From positions 46,684,371 to 46,748,370 of the forward strand of contig NC_085880.1 of the NCBI RefSeq assembly GCF_034702125.1: a DNA stretch of 64,000 nt, given 5' to 3'. Shown in pieces: positions 47,267-59,039 of the stretch. The notes under the pieces were generated by a model. That model did not search any database. It had not been told where the DNA came from and worked only from the letters and a program-made list of their open reading frames with translations. Both the position numbers and the translations under genes were made by a program. Each line of letters begins with the position of its first letter. The stretch's first letter is position 1. The stretch is from Engraulis encrasicolus (lineage: Eukaryota; Chordata; Actinopteri; Clupeiformes; Engraulidae).

Positions 47267-49847
47267 ATCTGAGTGAAAAGAAGTTAAGCTAAGGACTGAA
47301 TATGAAACACAGGTAATGGGGCTAACCCTCCAAGGAAGATTACTCATAATCTGGGCTCAGAATGTCACCCTGCTGTATCTCAGAACAGCCATTAATCAAA
47401 CAGCCAACAAAGACGTCTTCTCTTCACGAGCGGCAGCCAGCTTATTTCCCACGAGACTCGCTGCCTCGTTCGCCTGCGCTGGGGACGGGGCCAAGAAAAA
47501 GCAGCCGTAAAACACCACATGTGTGCCGTACGTAACAGAGACCACCATTCTAAATCATGGAGCAGTAATATAAACTCGTTTATTCATAAGGATGATACAA
47601 TAGGATATGATTTGATCATATTCCCCTTCGCCCACTGACTAGATACTTAAAGGCCGTCTCCCCACCACCGCCAGGCTGTGTATCTGCCAACCTCATCCCG
47701 GGAGAGCCAATGAAAAACTGACCTGTTAAAGAGGTGATATACATATTGGAGGCCTTACGCTGACTGTGGACCTGCCATGACCCTGCCAATGCCAATAAAA
47801 GAAAAACCCACTTAAATAACAAAACGCTGACACCCTGCGATGAGGCTAAGGTTTATTAGATGTGAAAGAATGGGGGGCATGCTGGTTTCAAGTAGGTGCA
47901 CTAAAACAAGAGAAAGGGCATCTAATAAAATAGTGTCGACTCTTAACAGTTAAGATGCCAACGCTTACAGTAGGTATTGAATAACGGTTTGTAATCTTTA
48001 ATTTCAGCTGATACTGTAATGGTTTAGTTTATGTCAATTCATTTAAATATACTGCAGATATGCTAAAGCAGCACAGGCTCAGCTAGAACTGGTTGTGCCT
48101 CAGGTAAAATCCAGACAGGGTGAAATGGCATTTAGCCATTATGCTGCCAAATGCAAACCAGCTTCCTGTTCAAATTAGAACTGCTCCAACTATTTGCACC
48201 TATCTACTCTCTCTAATGCTTTCTATAGACACGTCACCATTGTACAATGCCTACATGCATTGTTTTCCATTCATTAATCACCTCTTTCAAAACTGCTCTC
48301 TTGTAAAAGCATCTGAGGGTGTTACACAACAAAGAGTACAGAATAATAATATTCATAATAAAACCCTTGAGTTAAAACAGGACAATTAATATCTAGTGCA
48401 ATTACTTCACAAGAGCATGTGTTCTGTTAGTGTTGTGTTTTTGGAGGACGGTGTGCTTTTATGAATGACTCATAATGTATGCAGATGATGCACAGCACTG
48501 TAGTGCCACATAAAAGCACCACAGTAAAATGCCCCAATAGCCCCGAGTGAATCATGGACAACAGTCATACAGTACGCTATATTCAGGTATTCAGTGGCGC
48601 TCCTATTTAGACAAAGAGTATTGGTTGTGTCTACAGTACAATGAGACATTTTGGGTTAGGTGCCTTGTTCAAGGCGAATAGAGAAGTGCCAATGTGGTCT
48701 TTGCACCACAGTGGACAGCCATATTGGTAGGGTTGAGGCCCAAATGTGAGTTCTACCAGAGAAACTTTTATGTAGCATTTTTATTTTTATTTGGGACAGT
48801 CTGAGCTGTGCTATTCACCACCTCTGCAGCAACTTATAAAGTAGGGGTTGTTTAAAGACCTGCATGAAAGTAATTTGACACGGGTAGATGTCATTTCGGC
48901 TGTCCTTTCGCCTTCCCCTGATGTCAGGTTTGTATATTGCTTGATCTCCATGGACCTTTAACATAAACCACAGTGATCAAGGCATGACCTATAGACAGAC
49001 ACACAAGTGCTGTGTGAGTATTCATGACCTCTGTGCCATGCGCAATAGTGCACCATGCAAATTGAAAATTGTGCATTTGATGCTAATAAACACGTTATCT
49101 TTTACCATCATCAGAAAGCTCAGAGGGAGACACGCAGAGCAGACAGTAGCAACCTCATGCAGCGCAGTGTAATCTAGATAAAGAGGAATGTAAAAGTCAA
49201 AGGGGGAAGATCAGGGAGGAGCAGGAAGGAGGAGGAGGAGGAGGAGGAGAAGGAGGAGGAAGAAGATGTGGGCAATAATGATGAGAAGGATGAGGAAGAG
49301 GAGGAGTAAATCTAAATGTCAGTCTGTTAAACAAAACAGAAAAAAAATCACAAAGCAATATGGTGTTCTGAAGCTTGGCTGACGCCTCAGCAAATGGCTT
49401 CTGATTCAATCTGACCACACGCTGCTCCTGCTGACAGCCAGCGGGGGTAATGCTGAGAAGAGCAGCTCTCACCGACACACACACAATAACAACAAAATAT
49501 ATTCATGATCTGCAGAGCAATGACAAAAATGAAAAGAAGAAGAAGAAGAAGAAGAAGAAGAAGCAGTCGTACACGAATGCCTTTATAATCCATTTGGGGT
49601 TTCCTTGGGTTTAGGCTGATTACTGATCAGAAACACTGAAACACTGAAACTATGAAATATGATGAAATGCTGATAAACAAGGGGCAGGGCAGAGATGCTG
49701 GGGCGGAGCTATAGGGAGGGCGAGCAGGGCACTTGCCCCTGGGCCCAGGGCCCTCCCGTATTGGTGGTGGGGGGACGTATTGTGAGCTTGGCAAGCTGTA
49801 TAGGGGGCCCTATAAGTGTCTTGCCCTGAGACCCAGTGAGTAATTGT
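47267..49847. other. Unassigned sequence with short purine tracts
   Basis: GGA-rich tract at 49213-49310 and (GAA)n at 49535-49562. A GGGCCC-rich repeat-like fragment lies at 49700-49830. The rest is AT-moderate with no recognised exon. Confidence 0.35.
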
Positions 49848-49946
49848 TCAAACCCAGGTGTGCAGTGCAGAGTGGTCTACTCTCCTAGCTTCAAACCCAG
49901 GTGTGCAGTGCAGAGTGGTCTACTCTCCTAGCTTCAAACCCAGGTG
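49848..49946. repeat. 43-bp tandem repeat, about 2.3 copies
   Basis: The unit contains CAAACCCAGGTGTGCAGTGC followed by AGAGTGGTCTACTCTCCTAG. Confidence 0.95.
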
Positions 49947-50010
49947 TGCTGGGCAGGGGCGTCAATCATGCACCTTGACCACAACGCCAAAGAGCCAGGC
50001 TCGTTAGTCA

Positions 50011-50170
50011 GCTGACCATAGCGATAGCACTCTATTACAACACCACTAAGGAAGTAAACAACACTCCCATTACCATAGCGATAGAACTCCATTACAACAC
50101 CACTAAGGAAGTAAACAACACTCCCATTACCATAGTGATAGCACTCCACCACAACACCACTAAGGAAGTA
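50011..50170. repeat. 57-bp tandem repeat, about 2.8 copies
   Basis: The unit contains ACAACACCACTAAGGAAGTA and CCATTACCATAGCGATAG. Copies differ at a few bases. Confidence 0.95.
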
Positions 50171-50498
50171 CACCACTGCACTGCTGCACTTGCACTGATT
50201 GTTTTTCACGCCCGTCTTTGAGAGAGTTAGAGCTAAATGGAATGTTATACAATATAATGAGGTCTGACATGGTCATTTGTGTCGTTAAGATCAGAGAGAT
50301 GAAAAACACAGAGATCTGATGCACAGTGATGACAAACTGTGAAATCTGATGTCATGCAATTCAGAAACCTACTGCAGTGGCACTGAAGTCATTTTTTATC
50401 CATCTGAAAATATTGAAAATAGAAGAAAGGAAAGGCTGAAAAATCTTCCATCTTTGGAGGTGGCCGCCGACGCGCATTAGGAGTGTTTGTTATTTCAT

Positions 50499-50527
50499 CT
50501 GCCTCTCTGTGGAGGCAGCACTTCTTA

Positions 50528-50592
<65 letters not shown>

Positions 50593-50620
50593 GCCTCTTC
50601 GTGGACGCAGAACTTCTTAC
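50499..50620. repeat. (AC)n tract between direct repeats
   Basis: A pure AC tract (50530-50590) lies between imperfect copies of CTGCCTCTCTGTGGAGGCAG (50499 and 50591), both followed by ACTTCTTA. Confidence 0.93.
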
Positions 50621-50799
50621 AGTCTCCTTCATATTACATGACAGCGAGTTTGAGTTTGCATTGCAGCCTGAAGGTGTGTTGAATGAGACCCACAAACATG
50701 CACAAAAATGCACGCGTACACATACACACACTCACACACACACACAGGCACGCACAGTCATACACACACAGAAATGCACACGTGCACACACACGCACGC

Positions 50800-50923
<124 letters not shown>

Positions 50924-51095
50924 CCTTTGCCTCTTCTTTTCATCTCGTCATGTCAACAAACTCTGAAGGCCTCCCACACAAAACGACAAAAGACGAGAAG
51001 AGAGGAGACGAGACCTCAGAGAGAGGTTACCGTAGCTACCAGGCTCCACACCAAGGGGACTGTTAGCAAGACAAGAAAGGCAGAAGGCCCACCGA

Positions 51096-51240
51096 CAGGG
51101 GTGGACAAACAGGTATGTTGTCCTGGGCCCAGAGAGACAGAGGGCCTAGAATTTGGTCCCCATTACATTGCATGTACTGGGTGAGGGGGCCCTCCCAGGT
51201 GACTGAGACCCTGGCCCAGCCAAAGCTGTCAACAGCCCTA
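51096..51240. mobile_element. Degraded relative of the 18.9-kb hAT MITE
   Basis: Starts CAGGGGTGGACAA and ends AGCTGTCAACAGCCCT, sharing CCAAAGCTGTCA and the GGGGGCCC block with the element at 18904-19062. No matching TSD is visible, so the ends are uncertain. Confidence 0.5.
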
Positions 51241-51428
51241 CAGGCAGTACTACCGATGTATGTGCTTTGTTTTTCACTCCAATGCTGCTTATAATACATC
51301 CCTCTGATGGAAGATAAAATCACAACACCACAGCGGCACAACTCTCCAGGGAGCAGGAAGGGCCACGGATGTCAGGTGAAAATAAACACCAAACACTTCA
51401 TAGCACGTTACACATTATACAGTAGAGC

Positions 51429-53181
51429 AGGGCTATTCAATTGGCGGCCCGCGGGCCAGATGCGGCCCGGACGCGGCCCAGATGCGGCCCAGATCCGGCG
51501 GCCAGCCGCAACAGTAAAAAGGTCATTGGGGAGTCTCCAGAACAAATTAACATTTTAAACCCTCGCGGAAAGCAGTTAGTTTGTCTCCCTCTTTAACAGT
51601 TAGTCTAGTCTCTAATAGTTTTGCAGTCTCAATATGCCAGTTTGTGGACTATGCCTACAACAAATAGCATATTTTCAATTAGGCTGCGTCGTTGGAAGCG
51701 GTGCCGTTGCGCAACACGCAGTGTGCAGCACACGCTCGTGTGTCAATGCTGCATTGTGCGAGGTGCCTGCGTTTGAGATGTGTTACTGTTGCATTATAGG
51801 TATGTGCTTCTTGTGGAAGAGTTGTCGACTGAAAAAAATGAGCAACTGTAGTCATGGAGCGTCTTACAACGGAGATATGAAGTTTGACAACACAGTTCAT
51901 GCAACACGGAGACGAGGCGGCATCTAGAAGTTATGTTCTTAAAATAAATGAAATCTACAAAGTCTGACAAAACGACACGTCAGCGCTGATGAACATTTCA
52001 CACTGTGCATTTGAACTGTGCACGTAGCCTAAATGTCCGTATCCACCTGAAAGAAAGAAGTGTGTGACCATCAAGTAGGCAGGGAACGCACACGAGACCA
52101 TTGGGCATGTGGAGAGGGAGAAGACGTTTAAGTAGCCTATTTTATTACAGCTGAATTGGAAGGTGTGGATGACAATTGCAGCATTGACTGGTTTTAAAGT
52201 GAAGCTGCAACCGGCGGGTTATGCTCTCTTTTGAGCCTCAACGTAGTTAGTCAAAGCAGTTAGTTTTGATTTTTGTTCCATTCTAGGTCTGCGCTATCCG
52301 TATCCCGCAACGGAAGGGGCAGCGACAGGACAGGAGTAGCGACAGGAGTAAACTAGACTTGTCTGATGTTTTGTAGCCACACAGACTCAGCGACAATGAA
52401 AACGAAACAAATATTTATGTCACATGCATTTTTGATGGCACTACCAGCCACCGCGGTAGTTTGGAAGAAGTGGATCAACGCTCGAGAGGGGGGGGGGGGG
52501 GCGCGGGGCGGGGGGAGGGGGGGGGGGGGGGGGAGGGGGGGGATATTAGAGGCGCATTCAGAACGCAGATTCTTCGACTTGTCAACTCACTTCAACGCTC
52601 CTTCAACAACGTGTGTCTGGCAGTAGGCTAGTGTTCTATGGCTACAGAAATATGGTCACTCATGCCCGTAACGTCCGTTCCAATTTAGGATGTGGTCACT
52701 AATGAATGATTTCAAGATCACTTGCCATTTATGAGGTCAGATAACATTAGTCATTGAACTGTGCAATACTGCAATATATTGTGTCCACCATATTACAATA
52801 CAGATTTGTGCTAATTGTATTGCACAGAGTAATTTTTAAACTATTATTATTACCTTTATTTAAATAGGAAGATCCCATTGAGTTACCTCTTTTTCCAGGG
52901 AGTGTATGATAGTCACCCCTGCAGATTATTGCAGTAGGCCTAAGTGCTGTAGCACTGCAGTTTTGATTTTGCATGGACAACAAATTATTCTCTTTTTTTG
53001 TGAATCTCTGTCCTGATTGTAGGATTGAACATTCAATGTTAAGATTAAAGCTAGCTTTTAAAAATCTAGAAAAAGTTATTTTACCACCTAGTGACCGGCG
53101 GCGGCCGCTGACATGTGCGGCCCACCTTCACCTCTTGGTTTCAAAATGTGGCCCACTTGAAAAACTAATTGAATAGCCCTG
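51429..53181. mobile_element. Non-autonomous hAT element, 1753 bp
   Basis: Ends CAGGGCTATTCAATT and AATTGAATAGCCCTG are perfect inverted repeats, flanked by a perfect 8-bp TSD CAGTAGAG (51421-51428 and 53182-53189). Subterminal GATGCGGCCC repeats on the left and GCGGCCCACC on the right are typical of fish and mammalian hAT elements. The interior has short open frames but no recognised transposase or BED zinc finger. A G-rich tract of about 55 bp lies at 52487-52542. Confidence 0.93.
52487..52542 (+). repeat. Poly(G) tract, G-quadruplex candidate
   Basis: Nearly pure G with a few A and C interruptions (GCGCGGGGCGGGGGG, then GA breaks). Several runs of four or more G occur close together, which favours quadruplex formation. 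Such tracts are also prone to sequencing error. Confidence 0.9.
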
Positions 53182-53189
53182 CAGTAGAG

Positions 53190-53890
<701 letters not shown>

Positions 53891-53900
53891 GTCCCCATAC

Positions 53901-54106
53901 CTGTGCTATGAAGCTCTTGGCGGACTCGGGGCTGAGTAGCAGTATGGCGCGGCGCAGGGTGTCCCTGTAGCGATTCAGCTCCTCCGTCCTCATGGTGCTG
54001 AAGAGCGTGGAGAACACCTTGCTCACGTTGCGGTCCACCATCTGCAGAGACACGTCCAGACCCCGACGAGACCCCTGGTCCAGAAAGGTCTGCAGCCCAC
54101 GGATAT
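53901..54106 (-). CDS. Host gene exon, 206 bp, unidentified gene
   Basis: On the minus strand the acceptor CTGTGTCTAG at 54107-54116 leads into 206 bp with two bases of a split codon and 68 full codons, ending GCACAG before the donor GTATGG. It reads [20 protein letters not shown], then [20 protein letters not shown], and ends AKSFIAQ: a soluble, probably helical segment with high third-position GC, unlike the AT-rich flanks. No other frame is open throughout. It ends in phase 0, matching the phase-0 start of the exon at 5704-5765. I could not name the gene. The first 33 bp are repeated twice in the upstream intron. Confidence 0.85.
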
Positions 54107-54422
54107 CTAGACACAGGAGAGATAGGAACAGAGGTGATCAGAGCAAGAAATGGGAGACCAATTTGGGTGAATGTTTGATACACCCATGCCCTAGCCCTCG
54201 CGCAACGCCTGGTCCAGAAAGGTCTGCAGCCCACGGATATCTACACACAGGAACAGAGGTGATGAGAACCAGGAATGAGAGACTTTGTCTGAAGCCAAAC
54301 GATGTCTGTAGATACAGGAACAAAGGTGATGAGAACCTGTAATGAGAGACGTTGAATGTTTGATACGCCCAAGCCGTGCCAAGAGGCCTGGTCCAGACAT
54401 GTCTGCAGCCCACAGATGTCTA
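54074..54422 (-). repeat. Triplicated intron-exon boundary
   Basis: A 36-bp block spanning the splice acceptor and exon start (CCTGGTCCAGAAAGGTCTGC…ATATCTA on the plus strand) occurs at 54074-54109 (the true exon edge), identically at 54208-54243, and with four changes at 54387-54422. Intronic segments between copies (GGAACAGAGGTGATGAGAAC type) are also repeated. Spacings are 134 and 179 bp. Confidence 0.92.
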
Positions 54423-54648
54423 GAGACAAGAACAGAGGAGACGCGAGCCAGAAATGAGAACCACATTTTATTTTTTAAAATCTTAATGTCTGTAAACACT
54501 GGAAGTATTGGCTCTTGGCGACCGCCAGGCACGTTAAAGGGACACTGTGCAGGAAATGGTCAAAAAAGGTACTGCAACTATGCTGCTCATTGAAACTGGG
54601 CTGCCTATTGCCAAATTTGATCTTTACATGAAAGTTTACTAAGTAATA

Positions 54649-55556
54649 CAGTTTTTCTCGATTGCTTACACACAATTTCACGGAACACACACGGAATCAG
54701 TTCTCGAATTCCCAAAACTCTACACACAAATCTCCAAACCTCACACGCAACGGGCAGAACTCTTCACTTCCTCTGAAAAATGCACGTCTTGTCTCAAAAC
54801 AATGTACTCTCCTCTAAAAACCTCACTTTGTTCTCAAATGACACACACAAGCAGGCATTTCAATACAATCTTATGTGAACCATTGAACACTAATATGCAC
54901 AAGGTAAAACTCTATACTCAACTTGACACACAGTAGAAACTTATTTTCTTCACTGTTCTACTCACTAAAGAGGGTATTTTTCTGTAGTAAAATACTGAAA
55001 TATTGTTTTTAGACTCAGAGTACACAAATGTGTGGCAAAAAATATATTTTACATATTTTTCTGACATTTTTTAAAAATGTACTAATTTATTGTAAAATAT
55101 TGGGTAACCACATGAAAGTGATCACTTGTATAACATATTTTTGAGTTCAAAAACTAAACCAATGTGTTTTCTCACTGCATCCACTCACGTTTTCATCAAT
55201 ATCACATGCAATGTGTGTCCTTATGGGGTGATGATTTCAGATTGTAAACCGGTATGAAGAGAGTTTGCCCATCTGATGAGGAAGTGAACATAGGGTGGCA
55301 GTTGATTTTAGTATTTTGAATGGCAGTGTGTTCAATGCGACAACCAGGGTTTTTCTTCATGAAAATTGTGTGTAATCCAGAAAATTGTGTGTAGTGGTTT
55401 GAAAAGAGTGTGTTTTAAAACTGAAATGTGAGTGTAAATAAGGAATTGTGTTTAGTGTTCAGTGACATTGGTTAGGGGAGTTGGGAAATGGGTGAGATGT
55501 TCCGAGAATTGTGTGTGAAGTACCAGAACTTGTGTGGAGGCAATCGAGAAAAACTG
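54649..55556 (+). mobile_element. TA-target MITE copy 3, 908 bp
   Basis: Same ends (CAGTTTTTCTCGATTGC) and interior as the copies at 24.1-26.3 kb, flanked by TA (54647-54648 and 55557-55558). About 190 bp shorter, lacking the left-internal segment around CCCAGTAACTTGGGC. No coding capacity. Confidence 0.9.
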
Positions 55557-55558
55557 TA

Positions 55559-56696
55559 AACAAATATTTTCTAGTATGGTCCAAGTAGAGTCATTTTTGC
55601 AGCTAAAAATGGCTATTTTGGGAAATTCAAAATGGCGGACCATGGAGAAGATCCCCCTTTTCATGTATGAAAAGAGCAATTTTTCCAGTCATAATGAATA
55701 CTTGAATGTTATGGTGGTGGTACAGTATTCAAGAATGGACAGCATGAATTCTGGAAATAAACAACTAAAAATCTCACACACTGTCCTGTTAAGTACTTGT
55801 AGAATTGCATGAAATAACCTTCCTCATCTTAAAGTTCATGATCATTCATTGGTCCAGGTAAAGAAATTTTGAGGCACTCAAGGTTACAATTTTTTACTTT
55901 TTATTTGGCTACCATGCCTACGCGTTTTGACCCTTATGGCCTTCTTCAGGGTGTATTCAGAATTTATCTACCTGGATAAAGTTCAAGAGCCCCTACACTG
56001 ATGAGCACAAAGGGAAAAAGGTGAAGACCCAGAAGCACTCCGATTTCCTGTTTGTGTAGTATGATCACACATTGAGTTGAACAGCTGAATTGAACCTTTC
56101 AAAGCGTAATGTGTAATGCTTCGGTCTGCTTCTCTGTGCAGCAGATCACCAATCCTCAAGGGCTTGAGAAGTTGCTGAGAAGTGTATCCAGAATAAAGCA
56201 AACACTCTTGCTGTCTATGTTGCGGAGATGCGTAAGATCCACATCAAATGCTGGCTTATGGTGGGGCTTTAGGGAGTTAGAGGGATATAGAGACACTGCT
56301 AAGGCTACAGCAGTGATTATATGAGCAGCTGTAAAGAGAGCTTTAGAGAGGGGTGATAAAGAGGTGAAGGCCTCTAGAAATGAACACACTTACACAAATC
56401 AATTCATTTGCCAATGCCACTGTTCTTAGGAAGCAAGAACACCTATAATGTGCACATCAGTTGTGATAGTTTGCAGTGAGGCGTTTGGTCAAAGTATAAT
56501 CATACTTAACATAACCTAATCTAACACTAAAATTAACAATAATCGAAAGGTGCAATGCAAAGTAAATACTAACTAGGGTGACATGTTGTCACATGTAGAC
56601 GCAATAAAATAGGAAGAGTGAAATAATGTGTTACCCAAAACTCCATCAAAAATACAGACAGTAATAAATAAGAGAAAAAAATAAGAGGAAAGAAGG

Positions 56697-56699
<3 letters not shown>
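55559..56699. other. Unassigned sequence
   Basis: Near 55900-55960 is a fragment reading CTACGCGTTTTGACCCTTAT and GGCCTTCTTCAGGGTG, a style seen in dispersed fish repeats. No exon was recognised. Confidence 0.35.
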
Positions 56700-56700
<1 letters not shown>

Positions 56701-56758
<58 letters not shown>

Positions 56759-56764
56759 ACAGAA

Positions 56765-56805
<41 letters not shown>
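56701..56805. repeat. Compound (GA)n-(GACA)n microsatellite
   Basis: Pure GA tract to 56755, then about 11 GACA units with a GATA unit at the end. Confidence 0.98.
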
Positions 56806-57355
56806 TAGACGATATAGTATAAAGAGAGAAAAAAATAGGAGGTATGACTGAGATTTGATCCAGTTTAATAAACTCCTGAAAAGGGCACAAGGAGACACCT
56901 GATCCTGGAGTGCCCAACCAATCACTTTCACTTTTCATGCTCTCAACAATGGAAAGAAAAGGAAATGAAAATTGAATAAAGTATAATAAATATCTAAAAT
57001 GGTCCTCCGCTTAGACATATTTGAGTGAGCAGCCTTTAATATGTTTCTATCATCTCCTTTCGCTTGGACCCCAGAGACTAATAGAGAGCTCCTGAGCTGA
57101 GGAAATGTGAAAGGACAATTAATGAAGAAGCCAGGCGACAAAATGGAGTTTATTTAAACCACCAGACCGGACCAGAGCAGACCGCCTCTCTATTTTAATG
57201 CCATCCCGTCTCCAGCTCCTCTCACTCAAAACGTGGTGTCATTGTCAATCTCAAGTGATGCAATGCATCCCAGCTTCAGAGAAGGAGAGAGGGAATCCAC
57301 TTTATATATTACAACATTTGAAAAGGACTTAATACTTTAAAAGTGACTGGGAGTC
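56806..57355. other. Unassigned sequence
   Basis: Nothing recognised. Confidence 0.4.
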
Positions 57356-57358
57356 TAA

Positions 57359-58943
57359 GGGCGTATTCACACCTACCACGTTTGGTCCGGACCAAAGGAC
57401 CAAACGGACCAGATTTTCGTTGGTTCGGACCTTTTGGGATGGTCTGAATACAAACCAGCGAATCCTGGTCCGGACCAAACAAGCGGACCGAGACCGAGCT
57501 GAAAGGTCGGACTCGGTCCGGATCAAAGCGGACCTTTTGGAGGTGTGAAAGCAGACCGGACCTAATCCCAGACTTTTTGCTTTTTTGTACCTCTGGAGCT
57601 TCCGTCGTTTTTCGAGATTAATGGGAAACAGAGTGTAGGCCTAAACAAAGCGACTCCACAACTTGTCATGTCCATGTCTTTGGTGTAAATTCGACAGAGT
57701 GGTTTATTTGCAACAATATTAATATTAATAAAATAGGCTAATAGCCTAAACTATCGCAATCGTGGGCGTAGGCTACATTATTGTCATTCATATTTTCAAT
57801 GAGGATGGCTTGTCAGTGGAGCACAGGAAAGGAAAAAGAGACTCTGTTAATTTACCTATCACAGCATTTTAAATGTTGATTGGGGCAAATCCGAAAAGCA
57901 TCTACTGAAGAAACGGAAGAAAACACTGTAGTCCGCACAGTATGGATTCTGATAATGATAGCAATAATTACGACGTTGGCACTTATCCCCCTGGCTAACT
58001 GTGCGTTGGATGGATGTAGGCTAGTGGAATAGCCGGCTACTTGAAGAAGTTGTGATGAAGACAACGAAGGTAATTCTAATTTACCCGCTGTGGTGGCATG
58101 CTGGCAAGTTTGTATGATCCAAACGCTATGCCCGTGTTCATCATGTTACTTTTTTCTTGATGGAGTGCGTGAAATATTGCTGCAAATGGTAGCCAATATT
58201 CCAATACAAACGTATCCAAATGACAGTGGAGCGCACTGTTTATTTTCGAGAAGAAAGAATGGTGTGGTGCTTGGAATAAGCTCGCCAATTTTTCACATAG
58301 CCTGTTTCGCGTTGTTCCCAGACATCCCAAGTGTAAAACACTGATTGCAGAGAGGTGGTTATCCTAATATTGATGACTAACCCAGCCAGAACGCTCGTCG
58401 TCAACCAATGGGTGAAAACTCGCTCTTGAACAATCTGGCTTTGAACAGCCACGTGAAGTTCAGACTCTCTCTCTTGCCTGTTTGCGTAATGTAACAGAGG
58501 CCATTCCATGTACGATGCACTCGTTATCTCGCCCGCACGCTATATGACATTATAAAAAAGAAAGAAAGAAAGAAACAGGGATAAAATGTAGGCCTACCCC
58601 AACTCGCGGGATCAATACAATTGGCTATCAGCCTTCATGTCATGAACTTCAGATAGTCTGCGCTATATTCGTGTGAGCGCTATGCCATACATGCCGTGCA
58701 GGTTTATTTTACATGCCGCTGAGCTCTTTGGATACTTGTAGGCCTATTTGGACATAGCCTTAACTTGTTGCGCGTGTCGTTTCTGACCAATAGCTGAACG
58801 ACCTCGGGGCGCGTGGCTTTGTTGTCGATTTTGGTCCGCTTACTGAAATGTACACAGTCTGAAAGCCAACCGCACCAAATTTTTAAAATTAGGTTCGCAC
58901 CAAACAAAGTGAACTATCGGACTTTCCTGGTCTGAATACGCCC
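57359..58943. mobile_element. PIF/Harbinger-type element, 1585 bp, non-autonomous
   Basis: Ends GGGCGTATTCACACC and GGTCTGAATACGCCC form an inverted repeat, with TAA on both sides (57356-57358 and 58944-58946), the 3-bp TWA duplication typical of PIF/Harbinger. Subterminal regions carry many copies of GGTCCGGACC-type short repeats. Interior open frames are short and I could not recognise a transposase or Myb-like protein. Confidence 0.82.
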
Positions 58944-58975
58944 TAAGAGTGTGCTCGCTCTCTCCATCTCTGCAG

Positions 58976-59033
58976 GTGGTAACTTTGGTAACTTCGGGGT
59001 ACCGTCTTCTCCTTCAATCTCTTCCCAAAAAGT
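58976..59033 (+). CDS. Candidate small exon, weak
   Basis: A pyrimidine tract ending CCATCTCTGCAG precedes 58 bp followed by the donor GTAAGTG. One frame reads GNFGNFGVPSSPSISSQK with two bases at each end; another frame is also open. It is on the opposite strand from the two stronger exons, so it would belong to a different gene or be a chance match. Confidence 0.22.
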
Positions 59034-59039
59034 GTAAGT

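Noticed and set aside
49197..49593. Leu- and Pro-rich minus-strand open frames
   Set aside because: They come from GAA and GGA purine tracts on the opposite strand.
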